A DNA stretch of 64,000 bases from the NCBI GenBank assembly GCA_049889535.1, contig JBMHDF010000011.1, forward strand, positions 93,025 through 157,024. Reading direction: 5' to 3'. The notes under the pieces are model-generated. The model had not been told where the DNA came from. It searched no databases and saw only the letters and a list, made by a program, of their open reading frames with translations. This document shows, one piece after another, positions 16,792-24,982 of the stretch. Within the stretch, counting starts at the first letter, position 1; every line of letters starts with the position of its first letter. The translations under genes and the position numbers were made by a program. The stretch is from JAYQKL01 sp049889535 (lineage in GTDB: Bacteria; Pseudomonadota; Alphaproteobacteria; RS24).

Positions 16792-16823
16792 CTTTTTAGC
16801 AAGCCGCACTGATAGCTAAAAAG
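16792..16823. repeat. Inverted repeat between glycosyltransferase gene and 6S RNA
   Basis: CTTTTTAGC and GCTAAAAAG form a perfect 9-base inverted repeat with a 14-base loop. It starts 6 bases past the glycosyltransferase stop and lies about 15 bases upstream of the predicted 6S RNA. The A/T-rich stem could act as a weak bidirectional terminator. It could equally mark the edge of an inserted gene, or be an operator for ssrS. Confidence 0.6.
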
Positions 16824-16829
16824 CGCCCC

Positions 16830-17867
16830 TTAATCCGGCACAATGTCAGAAATTTCAGTCGGCCATTCATAGGTTTGACTAAGCGGCATATCAAAACTGC
16901 GCTCAATAATATACTGACACACCTGCTCAACACTGTGTATCGCATGAATTTTATCATGTCCGGCCTGCGCCACTTTTTGACGCAAATCATCATGCGCCAA
17001 ATAATATTCCAGCTTTTCTGCCAGTTCTTCTAATGATGAAAAAAACAAAGCCTCATCATTGGTAAAAAAATGTTCAAGGCCGCTTGCCCGATCCAATACC
17101 GTCAACAGACCATTGCCCATATAATGTGCCAGACGGTCCGATGTATAAAGATAGTGGTCTTCAAAACGGCTGAAATTTAAGCCAATGCGCGACCGCGCCA
17201 TTTCAGCGAAATATCGCATACCCCATATTGATGGCACACCACCAAAGCCAAAATAATTATAATTCGCACGCGGAACCCAGCGCGCCAATTCAAGCGCTTT
17301 ATCTACCCGTTCTGGTGAGCCTTTATATGACCCCACTGAGAAAAACACATCATGGGTCTGGTTGGTTTTGGTAAAAATATTCTCATTTTCAACACGCTTA
17401 TCAACCGCATTGGGAATGAAATAAAGATTGGGCACCTGCTCTTGCAACTCTGCAAAAGCCTGACCAGCTGTTGTCACAAAACTCATATCAACTGCTTTGT
17501 GATATGCAGCAACACGTTGCCGATTTCTTCGGCTATCGAGCGGATCAAGAAAAATATTGGCAATGCGCGTATTGGGCAGTGACTTGCGAATTTCTTCTAA
17601 GGTTTGCACGGTAATCAAATCTGCGAAATTGAGAACGATAAAATCTGGCTGAAAATTTATACAACATGAAATAAAGGACTCATTTACGCGTCTTTTACCT
17701 AGCGACCGAGAGGGAATAATATTTGTTACCCGCGCCATCATGCGGTCATCAAAATTATAAACATTGTGACCATTAGAAATAAAACCATTGGTCAGTTTGC
17801 GGCACATGACATAAAACAGTTGCGCTTGGCGAGCGTAATAAAAATTGCCAACATTGAGAACACGCAT
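16830..17867 (-). CDS. CgeB-like family 1-type glycosyltransferase
   Basis: The product is 345 aa and resembles glycosyltransferases with the PF13524-type C-terminal domain (CgeB/YkvP group). The N-terminal half begins MRVLNVGNFYY and contains DFIVLNFADLITVQTLEEIRK and NIFLDPLDSRRNR. The C-terminal half has GSYKGSPERVDKALELAR, YNYFGFGGVP, the acceptor-proximal YLYTSDRLAHYMGNGLLTVLD and an SSLEELAEKLEYYL helix typical of GT-B nucleotide-sugar domains. There is no signal peptide or membrane segment, so it is cytoplasmic. Sugar and acceptor are unknown; a surface polysaccharide is plausible. It sits between zapA (6 bases away) and the 6S RNA, an unusual place for such a gene. Confidence 0.75.
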   Translation of the reverse strand: MRVLNVGNFYYARQAQLFYVMCRKLTNGFISNGHNVYNFDDRMMARVTNIIPSRSLGKRRVNESFISCCINFQPDFIVLNFADLITVQTLEEIRKSLPNTRIANIFLDPLDSRRNRQRVAAYHKAVDMSFVTTAGQAFAELQEQVPNLYFIPNAVDKRVENENIFTKTNQTHDVFFSVGSYKGSPERVDKALELARWVPRANYNYFGFGGVPSIWGMRYFAEMARSRIGLNFSRFEDHYLYTSDRLAHYMGNGLLTVLDRASGLEHFFTNDEALFFSSLEELAEKLEYYLAHDDLRQKVAQAGHDKIHAIHSVEQVCQYIIERSFDMPLSQTYEWPTEISDIVPD

Positions 17868-17872
17868 AAACT

Positions 17873-18259
17873 TTATGATGCCTCCACATCGGCGGGGCCA
17901 GCGGTGGTGTTTATTTCTTGTGTAAGCGCTTGAACCTGCTCAGTAGCTTTTGTCAAACCTGAAATAACAAGCTTTTCCAAATCCTGAACCCGTGTGTCTA
18001 TTTCTGCTTTCGTTTGTTTGGAAGCTTCAATCTGCTGCTGCACTTCATTAAGTTGTTTTTGTAGCTCTTTGATTTCGTCAATCATGGTTAAGCCAGCCAA
18101 AACAAGCAGCCTTGAATCACCTGCTTCGCCAGCCGATTTTTTAATATCACTAATACGTGCAGCCAGCTCTTCAGCCAGACGAGAAACGCGATGCTCATCT
18201 CCATCCGCACAAGCAATTTGGAATGGCCGATTATTGATTGATATATTTAGTTCACCCAT
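17873..18259 (-). CDS. zapA: Cell division protein ZapA
   Basis: Small cytoplasmic protein that bundles FtsZ filaments. The product is 128 aa from the ATG at 18259, preceded by GGAGG 6 bases upstream. The in-frame extension to 18334 lies inside the upstream gene and is rejected. The N-terminal ZapA domain has ELNISINNRPFQIACADGDEHRVSRLAEEL and LLVLAGLTMIDEIKEL, each typical of the family, followed by a C-terminal coiled coil (LNEVQQQIEASKQTKAEID). It overlaps the upstream coiled-coil gene by 8 bases. Confidence 0.92.
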   Translation of the reverse strand: MGELNISINNRPFQIACADGDEHRVSRLAEELAARISDIKKSAGEAGDSRLLVLAGLTMIDEIKELQKQLNEVQQQIEASKQTKAEIDTRVQDLEKLVISGLTKATEQVQALTQEINTTAGPADVEAS

Positions 18260-18539
18260 TAGCGCCCTCCAAAGCATTTTGAATATCGTCCAAAATCGCT
18301 TCAACTTGCTGTTCAGCTTTTTGATGCAAGGCATTTTGCTGTTGCACTTGTTTTTTCAAAGCAGACACTTCCGCACGCAAATGAGCGCAATCATTATTTA
18401 GGCTATCTATCTCAGTTTTATAGGCCTCGATTTGTGCATCCGCCATTGCTGTTTGCTGGCTCTTTGTTTCTTGAACATGGCGTTGAAGCCCCTCAAGTGC
18501 TTCCATAAATCTTTCAAAAGCCGTGTCTAATTGCGACAT
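18252..18539 (-). CDS. Small coiled-coil protein (DUF4164-like) upstream of zapA
   Basis: The product is 95 aa and nearly all coiled coil: HVQETKSQQTAMADAQIEAYKTEIDSL and HLRAEVSALKKQVQQQNALHQKAEQ have clear heptad patterns. The start at 18539 (MSQLDTAFERFMEAL) has an AGGAG Shine-Dalgarno about 10 bases upstream; the longer frame to 18614 would run through the promoter. Alphaproteobacteria commonly carry such a gene directly before zapA. A role with ZapA in Z-ring organisation is an inference from position. Its stop overlaps zapA by 8 bases. Confidence 0.8.
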   Translation of the reverse strand: MSQLDTAFERFMEALEGLQRHVQETKSQQTAMADAQIEAYKTEIDSLNNDCAHLRAEVSALKKQVQQQNALHQKAEQQVEAILDDIQNALEGANG

Positions 18540-18562
18540 GAAACCGATTCTCCTTTTCCATA

Positions 18563-18592
18563 AGCATAGGGGTGAGACAGTTTTAACGTCAA
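18563..18592 (-). promoter_or_regulatory. Candidate promoter for the coiled-coil/zapA operon
   Basis: The minus strand has TTGACG (18587-18592), an 18-base spacer and TATGCT (18563-18568). Transcription would begin near 18556, about 17 bases before the start codon, leaving room for the AGGAG. The -35 matches consensus at five of six positions and the -10 at four. Confidence 0.5.
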
Positions 18593-18697
18593 CTGAATAG
18601 CTAACCATAAACAAATTCTATGTTGATAAATAATTTCGTCCACAATTAAAAATTTCAATAAAATCAATGACTCCAACTTCACAAAGAAAGAAAACAT

Positions 18698-18727
18698 TTG
18701 ACAGTTGAGCCTCAGGCCAATAATCCA
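18698..18727 (+). promoter_or_regulatory. Candidate promoter region for tkt-gap-pgk-fba
   Basis: A perfect TTGACA (18698-18703) lies in the 290-base divergent gap. The best -10 behind it is poor (AATAAT at 15 bases or TAATCC at 17). Further down, CTGTTTAAAAAAACACTG (near 18764) contains an inverted TGTTT/AAACA that could be an operator. The gap holds no gene on either strand. Confidence 0.25.
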
Positions 18728-18829
18728 CCATTGACTCTGAGTATAAGGGTATTCATTCTGACGCTGTTTAAAAAAACACTGTTGGAATAAGTGTAAAAGT
18801 TAAGCCGGTTTCGGCGAGGGATAAGGATT

Positions 18830-20842
18830 ATGTCATCTAGCGAGAAGCTAAATGAGGATACGCGTTTAACAGCTATGTCAAATGCAATCCGCGCGCTTTC
18901 AATGGATGCGGTACAGGCAGCAAATTCAGGTCATCCTGGCCTACCACTTGGCGCCGCCGATATCGCGACTGTATTATTTTCAAAATTTTTAAAAATTGAT
19001 CCGCGCTGCCCAGATTGGGCAGACCGTGACCGCTTTGTGCTTTCTGCGGGTCATGGGTCGATGCTCATCTATGCATTACACTACCTCATGGGCTATGAGG
19101 ATATGACCATTGAGGAAATTAAAAATTTCCGTCAGCTTGGCGCGCGCACTGCAGGCCATCCTGAATATGGCCATGCTGCTGGCATTGAAACCACTACTGG
19201 CCCGCTTGGTCAGGGCATTTCCACAGCAGTGGGTATGGCTTTGGCAGAGCGCATGCTCAATACCCGATTTGGCGATGAGTTGGTAGATCATTTCACCTAT
19301 GTACTCGCTTCTGACGGCGACTTAATGGAAGGCATAAGCCATGAAGCCATCAGTATTGCAGGGCATTTGAAACTATCCCGCCTTATTGTGCTTTATGATG
19401 ATAATGACATTTCGATTGACGGCCCGCTTGATTTGGCAGAAAGCGGCGATGCGCTGAAACGTTTTGAGGCGGCTGGCTGGGATGCCGTCCGAATTGATGG
19501 ACATGACCACAATGCGATTGAGGCTGCCATTGAACAGGCCAAACAATCTGATAAGCCAAGCCTGATTGCCTGCAAAACAGTCATCGGCTATGGCGCGCCG
19601 AACAAGCAAGGCACATCTGGCTCGCATGGTGCGCCGCTTGGAGAAGAAGAAATTGCCTTAACCCGCGAAGCTCTGGGATGGGAAGCGGGTCCGTTTGAGA
19701 TACCATCAGATATTCTTGATGCTTGGCGCATGGTCGGTCTTTCACACACATCTGAACGCAAAGCCTGGCAAGAGCGTCTGGACGCGCAGGATACAAGCGT
19801 GAAAAACCGCTTTAATCGTCTGATGGCTAATCAGCTGCCAAAAGCTTATGAGGCCGCCGCACAAGATTATAAAAAACACCTCGCAGTAGAGCAGCCAAAA
19901 TGGGCAACCCGAAAATCATCAGAAGAAGCATTAAAGGCGCTTGTGCCAGCTGTGCCAGAAATGATTGGCGGCTCGGCAGACCTAACAGGTTCCAACAACA
20001 CACGCACCCCCGAACAAGCGGCTGTTGCGGCTGATAATTTTGCGGGTAGTTTTATTCATTGGGGAATTCGGGAACATGGCATGGCGGCGGCAATGAATGG
20101 TATGGCGCTGCATGGTGGGTTCATTCCTTATTCTGGCACATTTTTGGTGTTTTCAGATTATTTGCGGCCCGCCCTCAGACTTGCCGCCCTAATGGGCCAG
20201 CAAGTCATTCATGTCCTCACGCATGACTCGATTGGTCTTGGTGAAGATGGCCCCACGCACCAACCCGTTGAACATCTGGCCGCGCTGCGCGCAATACCAA
20301 ATGTTTTAACTTTTCGCCCAGCTGATGCGATGGAAACATTAGAATGCTGGCAGCTAGCGTTAGAGCATAAAACCACACCAAGCGCCCTCGCTCTCACCCG
20401 GCAGGGTTTGCCAGCGCTTCGCGATAGTTATTGCGAAAAAAACATGTGTGCCAAAGGGGCTTATGAAATTTCGTCAAGCTCAGGAAAAGCGGGACAAGCT
20501 GATGTGACCTTATTGGCAACTGGTTCAGAGGTTCACCTTGCCATTGAAGCTGCGCAAGAGCTTGAAGCAGACGGTATTTCCTGCCGTGTGATTTCAATGC
20601 CATGTTTTGAGTTATTTGACCAGCAAGAGGATAGTTTTATTGCGGATATATTGGGCGACAGTCCGGTCAGAATCGCGATAGAAGCCGCAATAAGACAGGG
20701 CTGGGATAAATATTTACGCGAAGGCGATGTCTTTATCGGCATGCATGGATTTGGTGCCAGCGCACCAGCAAATCTATTGTTTGACCATTTTGGTATTACC
20801 AAAGAGGCAATTGTAAAGGCAGCAAAAGATAAACTGGCATAA
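18830..20842 (+). CDS. tkt: Transketolase
   Basis: Thiamine-diphosphate enzyme of the pentose-phosphate pathway that transfers two-carbon units between sugar phosphates. The product is 670 aa, normal length. The thiamine-binding features are clear: SGHPGLPLGAADIA near residue 33, TTGPLGQGISTAVG, the GDG-type loop LASDGDLMEGISHEA with the following DDNDISIDG, and the pyrimidine domain with HDSIGLGEDGPTHQPVEHLAALR. AAGGATT directly precedes the ATG, so the Shine-Dalgarno is close. It is the first gene of a tkt-gap-pgk-fba run. Confidence 0.98.
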   Translation: MSSSEKLNEDTRLTAMSNAIRALSMDAVQAANSGHPGLPLGAADIATVLFSKFLKIDPRCPDWADRDRFVLSAGHGSMLIYALHYLMGYEDMTIEEIKNFRQLGARTAGHPEYGHAAGIETTTGPLGQGISTAVGMALAERMLNTRFGDELVDHFTYVLASDGDLMEGISHEAISIAGHLKLSRLIVLYDDNDISIDGPLDLAESGDALKRFEAAGWDAVRIDGHDHNAIEAAIEQAKQSDKPSLIACKTVIGYGAPNKQGTSGSHGAPLGEEEIALTREALGWEAGPFEIPSDILDAWRMVGLSHTSERKAWQERLDAQDTSVKNRFNRLMANQLPKAYEAAAQDYKKHLAVEQPKWATRKSSEEALKALVPAVPEMIGGSADLTGSNNTRTPEQAAVAADNFAGSFIHWGIREHGMAAAMNGMALHGGFIPYSGTFLVFSDYLRPALRLAALMGQQVIHVLTHDSIGLGEDGPTHQPVEHLAALRAIPNVLTFRPADAMETLECWQLALEHKTTPSALALTRQGLPALRDSYCEKNMCAKGAYEISSSSGKAGQADVTLLATGSEVHLAIEAAQELEADGISCRVISMPCFELFDQQEDSFIADILGDSPVRIAIEAAIRQGWDKYLREGDVFIGMHGFGASAPANLLFDHFGITKEAIVKAAKDKLA

Positions 20843-20911
20843 ACCAAACCCCATCAATGCTGATAAATTTTGAATAATATTTTGATGAAAGCAAAAACCA
20901 AGAGGAAATAA

Positions 20912-21919
20912 ATGGTTACACGTGTTGCACTCACTGGCTTTGGGCGGATTGGCCGCCTAACTTTGAGAGGTATTGTCGAAGCAAAACGCAAAGATATTAA
21001 AATTGTTGCGCTTAATGCGAGTGGCAGCATTGATACTGCCGCGCATCTTTTACAATATGACACGGTACATGGGCTTTATCAGGGTAAAATTAAAACCACA
21101 AAATCGACAATGGATATTGGCACTGGCCCGTTCAAGGTTTTCACGGAGCGTGACCCGTCTAAACTACCTTGGGGCGATTTAGGGGTTGATGTCGTGCTTG
21201 AATGCACAGGCGCGTTTAACTCAAAAGAAGCCAGCATGGCGCATATTGAAGCTGGCGCAAAAAAAGTTTTAATCTCTGCACCGGCAACCAATGTTGATAA
21301 CACCATTGTTTATGGGGTGAACCACAAATCCCTGCGCAAATCTCATAAGATTGTTTCAAATGCCTCTTGCACCACAAATGCCCTTGCGCCATTGGCTATG
21401 GTGCTTGATGAACATTGTGGCATCAAAAGCGGTTATATGACCACCATTCACGCATATACAGGTGATCAACGGTTAGTGGATAATCGCCATAATGATATCC
21501 GTCGGGCGCGCGGGGCCGCGCAATCTATGATACCAACCTCAACAGGCGCGGCCAAAGCGCTTGGTCTTGTTATACCGAAACTGGCGGGCAAACTTGAAGG
21601 TACCGCCATACGTGTGCCAACACCAAATGTTTCCTTAGTTGATCTGGTCTTCACTCCGCAGAAAAAAACCAGCCCAGAAGCCATTCATGACGCCATGAAA
21701 AAAGCCAGTCGTGGGAAGCTAAAAGGCATTCTTGGCTATGAGGAAAAGCCACTCGTTTCAACTGACTTTAATCACCAGCCTTTTTCTTGCATTTTCGATG
21801 CAACTGGCACACAGATTGTTGGTAATAATCTCATTCGCGTGATGGGATGGTATGATAATGAATGGGGCTTTTCATTGCGCATGGCCGATACTGCTGTTGC
21901 TATGCATAAAACTGGTTAA
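20912..21919 (+). CDS. gap: Type I glyceraldehyde-3-phosphate dehydrogenase
   Basis: Oxidises glyceraldehyde-3-phosphate to 1,3-bisphosphoglycerate, or the reverse in gluconeogenesis. The product is 335 aa. The Rossmann motif is GFGRIGR (residues 9-15), the catalytic Cys153 is in SNASCTTNALAP and the partner His180 in TTIHAYTGDQ. The usual NAD-selecting Asp after the second strand is absent: the sequence reads ALNASGSIDTAAH (Ala36/Ser37). The Leu-Pro pair before the RRAR loop is replaced in VDNRHNDIRRAR (190-200). Coenzyme preference is therefore uncertain. GAGG precedes the ATG. It is 69 bases after tkt and 5 bases before pgk. Confidence 0.96.
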   Translation: MVTRVALTGFGRIGRLTLRGIVEAKRKDIKIVALNASGSIDTAAHLLQYDTVHGLYQGKIKTTKSTMDIGTGPFKVFTERDPSKLPWGDLGVDVVLECTGAFNSKEASMAHIEAGAKKVLISAPATNVDNTIVYGVNHKSLRKSHKIVSNASCTTNALAPLAMVLDEHCGIKSGYMTTIHAYTGDQRLVDNRHNDIRRARGAAQSMIPTSTGAAKALGLVIPKLAGKLEGTAIRVPTPNVSLVDLVFTPQKKTSPEAIHDAMKKASRGKLKGILGYEEKPLVSTDFNHQPFSCIFDATGTQIVGNNLIRVMGWYDNEWGFSLRMADTAVAMHKTG

Positions 21920-21924
21920 TTAAT

Positions 21925-23145
21925 ATGCCAACCACCCAAACACTTGAACAGTTAATATCACGTCCTGATATTCGCGGCCTTCAGGTGCTTATACGTGCCG
22001 ATTTGAATGTGCCGCTCACCCCTGAAGGCACAATTCGGGACACCACACGCATTGACCGTTTATTGCCGAGCTTTAAAGCGCTGATGGGAGCGGGTGCCAA
22101 AATCGGCATTTTATCCCATTTTGGTCGTCCAAAAGGAACACACAACCCAGCTATGAGCTTGCAACCCATTTCGCAAGCTCTTGCAAATCTTTTGGGGGAA
22201 CCGGTAGCATTTGCGCAAGATTGCATCGGCCCTGCAGCGCAGGAAAGCATGGCGGCGCTTGAGAACGGTAAGGTTTTGGTTTTTGAAAACACGCGTTTTC
22301 ACGCTGGCGAAGAAGCTAACGACCCAGAATTTGCCGCTCAATTAGCTGAAAATGGCGCAGCCTATGTTAATGATGCTTTTTCAACCGCCCATCGTGCGCA
22401 TGCCTCAACCGAGGCGCTTGCCCATCTCATGCCAGCCTATGCTGGCCTATCCATGCAAGCGGAGCTGGATGCTATTTCTATTGCTCTTGAAAATCCTTCC
22501 CGTCCGTTGATGGCGGTGGTGGGCGGCGCAAAAATTTCAACCAAGATTATGCTTTTATCCAACCTTGTCGAGAAAGTTGATAAGCTGGTGATTGGCGGCG
22601 GCATGGCCAATACATTTTTAGCCGCGCAGGGCATCGAGATTGGGCGTTCTTTATGTGAAGACACAATGCTTGATACCTCTAAAGATATTATGGCAAAAGC
22701 CGCGCAAACCAAGTGCCAAATTATCCTGCCAAAAGATGTGGTCATGGCTGCGGAATTTGGACCTTGCGATAATCCTATCATTCAAGATATTCATCATATT
22801 CCGCAAGACATGATGATTTTAGATGCCGGCCCAAAAACAGTTGAAGATATCAAACACCACATGGAAGCGTGTCAAACACTGGTGTGGAACGGGCCTTTGG
22901 GGGCGTTTGAACTGACACCATTTGACAATGGCACAAATCTAGCCTCACAATATGCAGCATTCTTGACGCAAAACGACAAGCTGACAAGCATTGCAGGCGG
23001 CGGGGATACTGTTGCCGCCCTTAATCATTCTGGCGCAGCTGGTCATTTCAGCTATATATCGACGGCGGGTGGGGCGTTTTTAGAATGGCTAGAAGGCAAA
23101 ACATTGCCAGGCGTTAAAGCGCTTGAAATGGCAGCCCAAAGATGA
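21925..23145 (+). CDS. pgk: Phosphoglycerate kinase
   Basis: Transfers phosphate between 1,3-bisphosphoglycerate and ADP. The product is 406 aa. Substrate-site motifs are VLIRADLNVPLT, ILSHFGRPKG, VFENTRFHAGEE and AYVNDAFSTAHRAHAS. The nucleotide domain has VVGGAKISTK, VIGGGMANTF, LVWNGPLGAFE and IAGGGDTVAAL. The start codon follows the gap stop by only 5 bases with no recognisable Shine-Dalgarno, which suggests translational re-initiation from gap. Confidence 0.98.
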   Translation: MPTTQTLEQLISRPDIRGLQVLIRADLNVPLTPEGTIRDTTRIDRLLPSFKALMGAGAKIGILSHFGRPKGTHNPAMSLQPISQALANLLGEPVAFAQDCIGPAAQESMAALENGKVLVFENTRFHAGEEANDPEFAAQLAENGAAYVNDAFSTAHRAHASTEALAHLMPAYAGLSMQAELDAISIALENPSRPLMAVVGGAKISTKIMLLSNLVEKVDKLVIGGGMANTFLAAQGIEIGRSLCEDTMLDTSKDIMAKAAQTKCQIILPKDVVMAAEFGPCDNPIIQDIHHIPQDMMILDAGPKTVEDIKHHMEACQTLVWNGPLGAFELTPFDNGTNLASQYAAFLTQNDKLTSIAGGGDTVAALNHSGAAGHFSYISTAGGAFLEWLEGKTLPGVKALEMAAQR

Positions 23146-23168
23146 ATATGGAATAAGAGGACAAGCGA

Positions 23169-24185
23169 ATGGACAAGCAAAGTTTAGAACAAATCGCCCA
23201 AGCAATGGTCGCAGATGGAAAAGGGCTATTAGCAGCTGATGAAAGCACCGGCACAATTAAAAAACGATTTGATAGCATCCAACATGAGTCCAGTTTTGAG
23301 TCACGGCGCGATTATCGAGAAATGTTGTTTCGCACCCAAGAGGCAATGGAGAACCATATTTCAGGTGTGATTTTATATGATGAAACCATTCGTCAAGATG
23401 CAGCCGATGGCACACCCTTAACCGACATCATCACCGCTGCAGGGTCAATTCCTGGCATCAAAGTCGATACAGGCGCAAAAGATTTAGCCGGCCATGCGGG
23501 TGAAATGGTCACTGAAGGGCTTGATGGCTTGCGGGACCGTTTGCGCGAATATTATGAACTCGGCGCACGGTTTGCTAAATGGCGCGCGGTTATCAATATT
23601 GCTGATACTTTACCAAGTCGTGCGTGCTTGAGCGCCAACACGCATGCGCTGGCGCGCTATGCGGCTTTGTGCCAAGAAAATAATATTGTGCCGATTGTTG
23701 AGCCAGAAGTCATTATGGACGGTCAGCACAGTCAGGCACGCTGTTTGGAGGTCACATCAGCCACGCTTAAACAGCTTTATGAGCAGCTCGATGAACAAAA
23801 TGTGCATCTTGAAGGCACGATTTTAAAACCCAATATGATTGTTTCTGGCACGCAACATGCCGAACAAGCTGGTATTGAGCAGGTAGCAGAGGCAACATTG
23901 GCCTGTTTCCGTGAGAATGTACCAGAAGCTGTTCCAGGCATTGTATTTTTATCGGGCGGACAATCCGATATTGACGCCACCGCGCATCTGGACGCGATGA
24001 ATAAAATCGGAGGCTTTTCTTGGAAACTCAGCTTTTCCTATGGCCGCGCTCTGCAAGCCGCACCTTTAAAAACATGGGGTGGCAAACCAGAAAACATCGC
24101 CGCCGCGCAAGCAGCTTTCAACCATCGCGCCAAAATGAACGGCCTCGCCGCGCTTGGGCAATGGGAGGCTTCCTTAGAAGCTTAA
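23169..24185 (+). CDS. fba: Class I fructose-bisphosphate aldolase
   Basis: Schiff-base aldolase that condenses or cleaves fructose-1,6-bisphosphate. The product is 338 aa. KGLLAADESTGTIKKRF near the N-terminus and the lysine of EGTILKPNMI (Lys220) are the class I signatures, together with VPIVEPEVIMDG and FLSGGQSDIDATAHL. It is the animal/plant-like metal-independent class, not the zinc class II enzyme more common in bacteria. It ends the tkt-gap-pgk-fba run 23 bases after pgk. Its TAA shares the tetranucleotide TTAA with the stop codon of the convergent tlyA. Confidence 0.97.
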   Translation: MDKQSLEQIAQAMVADGKGLLAADESTGTIKKRFDSIQHESSFESRRDYREMLFRTQEAMENHISGVILYDETIRQDAADGTPLTDIITAAGSIPGIKVDTGAKDLAGHAGEMVTEGLDGLRDRLREYYELGARFAKWRAVINIADTLPSRACLSANTHALARYAALCQENNIVPIVEPEVIMDGQHSQARCLEVTSATLKQLYEQLDEQNVHLEGTILKPNMIVSGTQHAEQAGIEQVAEATLACFRENVPEAVPGIVFLSGGQSDIDATAHLDAMNKIGGFSWKLSFSYGRALQAAPLKTWGGKPENIAAAQAAFNHRAKMNGLAALGQWEASLEA

Positions 24186-24961
24186 TGGCTCTTTTGCGCC
24201 GCCAATAAAAATTCGCGATTACCTTTCGGACCCAGCACGGGGCTTGGCGTGATGCCGACCACCTGCCAGCCAGACTGGCTTTGAACAAATGCCTCGATGC
24301 GCTGGCATGTGTCATGATGCAACGTTTCATCTTTCACCACGCCTGCCTTACCTAGCTTTTCTTTGCCGACCTCGAATTGTGGTTTAATCAAAGCAATCAT
24401 CCAACAGCCCGCCCCTGCCAATGCCATCGCAGCTGGCAACGCCAATGTGAGCGAGATAAAACTCACATCGCAAACCAAAGCCGATATGGCATAATCTGGC
24501 GGCAAATCTTGTGCGGTCAAATAGCGCGCGTTGCATTTATCTTTTTGGGTCACATGCGGGTCAGCAGCTAAGCGGGCATCAAGCTGTCCATGCCCAACAT
24601 CAAGCGCCACCACATGCGCCGCACCTGCTTGCAACAAAACATCGGTAAAGCCACCTGTAGATGCGCCCAAATCAAGCGCATGGCGCCCTTTTGCCGAAAA
24701 CCCAAAATGCGCCAAACCATGCGCGAGCTTCACGCCACCGCGTGAGACATAAGGGTGGGCAGGCTGATGGGTAATCACATCTGAGGCCTTGCATTTATAG
24801 GCCGGCTTGAGAACGCGCTTCCCGTTCACAGTGACCAAGCCATCTTGAATGGCGGCTTGCGCTTGTGCGCGACTGGCAAACGCGCCTTGCTCGACCAGAA
24901 AATAATCAAGACGCTCAGAGGCTTCTGGTTGAGAGCTATAATGGATATTTTTATCAACCAT
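24182..24961 (-). CDS. tlyA: TlyA family rRNA 2'-O-methyltransferase / hemolysin-like protein
   Basis: Family members methylate ribosomal RNA at cytidine 2'-O positions and were first named for haemolytic activity. The product is 259 aa. An N-terminal S4 RNA-binding domain (RLDYFLVEQGAFASRAQAQAAIQDGLVTVNG) is followed by an FtsJ-like methyltransferase domain. That domain has the SAM loop ALDLGASTGGFTDVLLQ, the VALDVGHGQLD acidic loop and DVSFISLTLALP. It is the last gene of ispA-dxs-tlyA and overlaps fba by 4 bases, convergently. Confidence 0.93.
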   Translation of the reverse strand: MVDKNIHYSSQPEASERLDYFLVEQGAFASRAQAQAAIQDGLVTVNGKRVLKPAYKCKASDVITHQPAHPYVSRGGVKLAHGLAHFGFSAKGRHALDLGASTGGFTDVLLQAGAAHVVALDVGHGQLDARLAADPHVTQKDKCNARYLTAQDLPPDYAISALVCDVSFISLTLALPAAMALAGAGCWMIALIKPQFEVGKEKLGKAGVVKDETLHHDTCQRIEAFVQSQSGWQVVGITPSPVLGPKGNREFLLAAQKSH

Positions 24962-24982
24962 TTACTTGGATTGGTATGCTGC

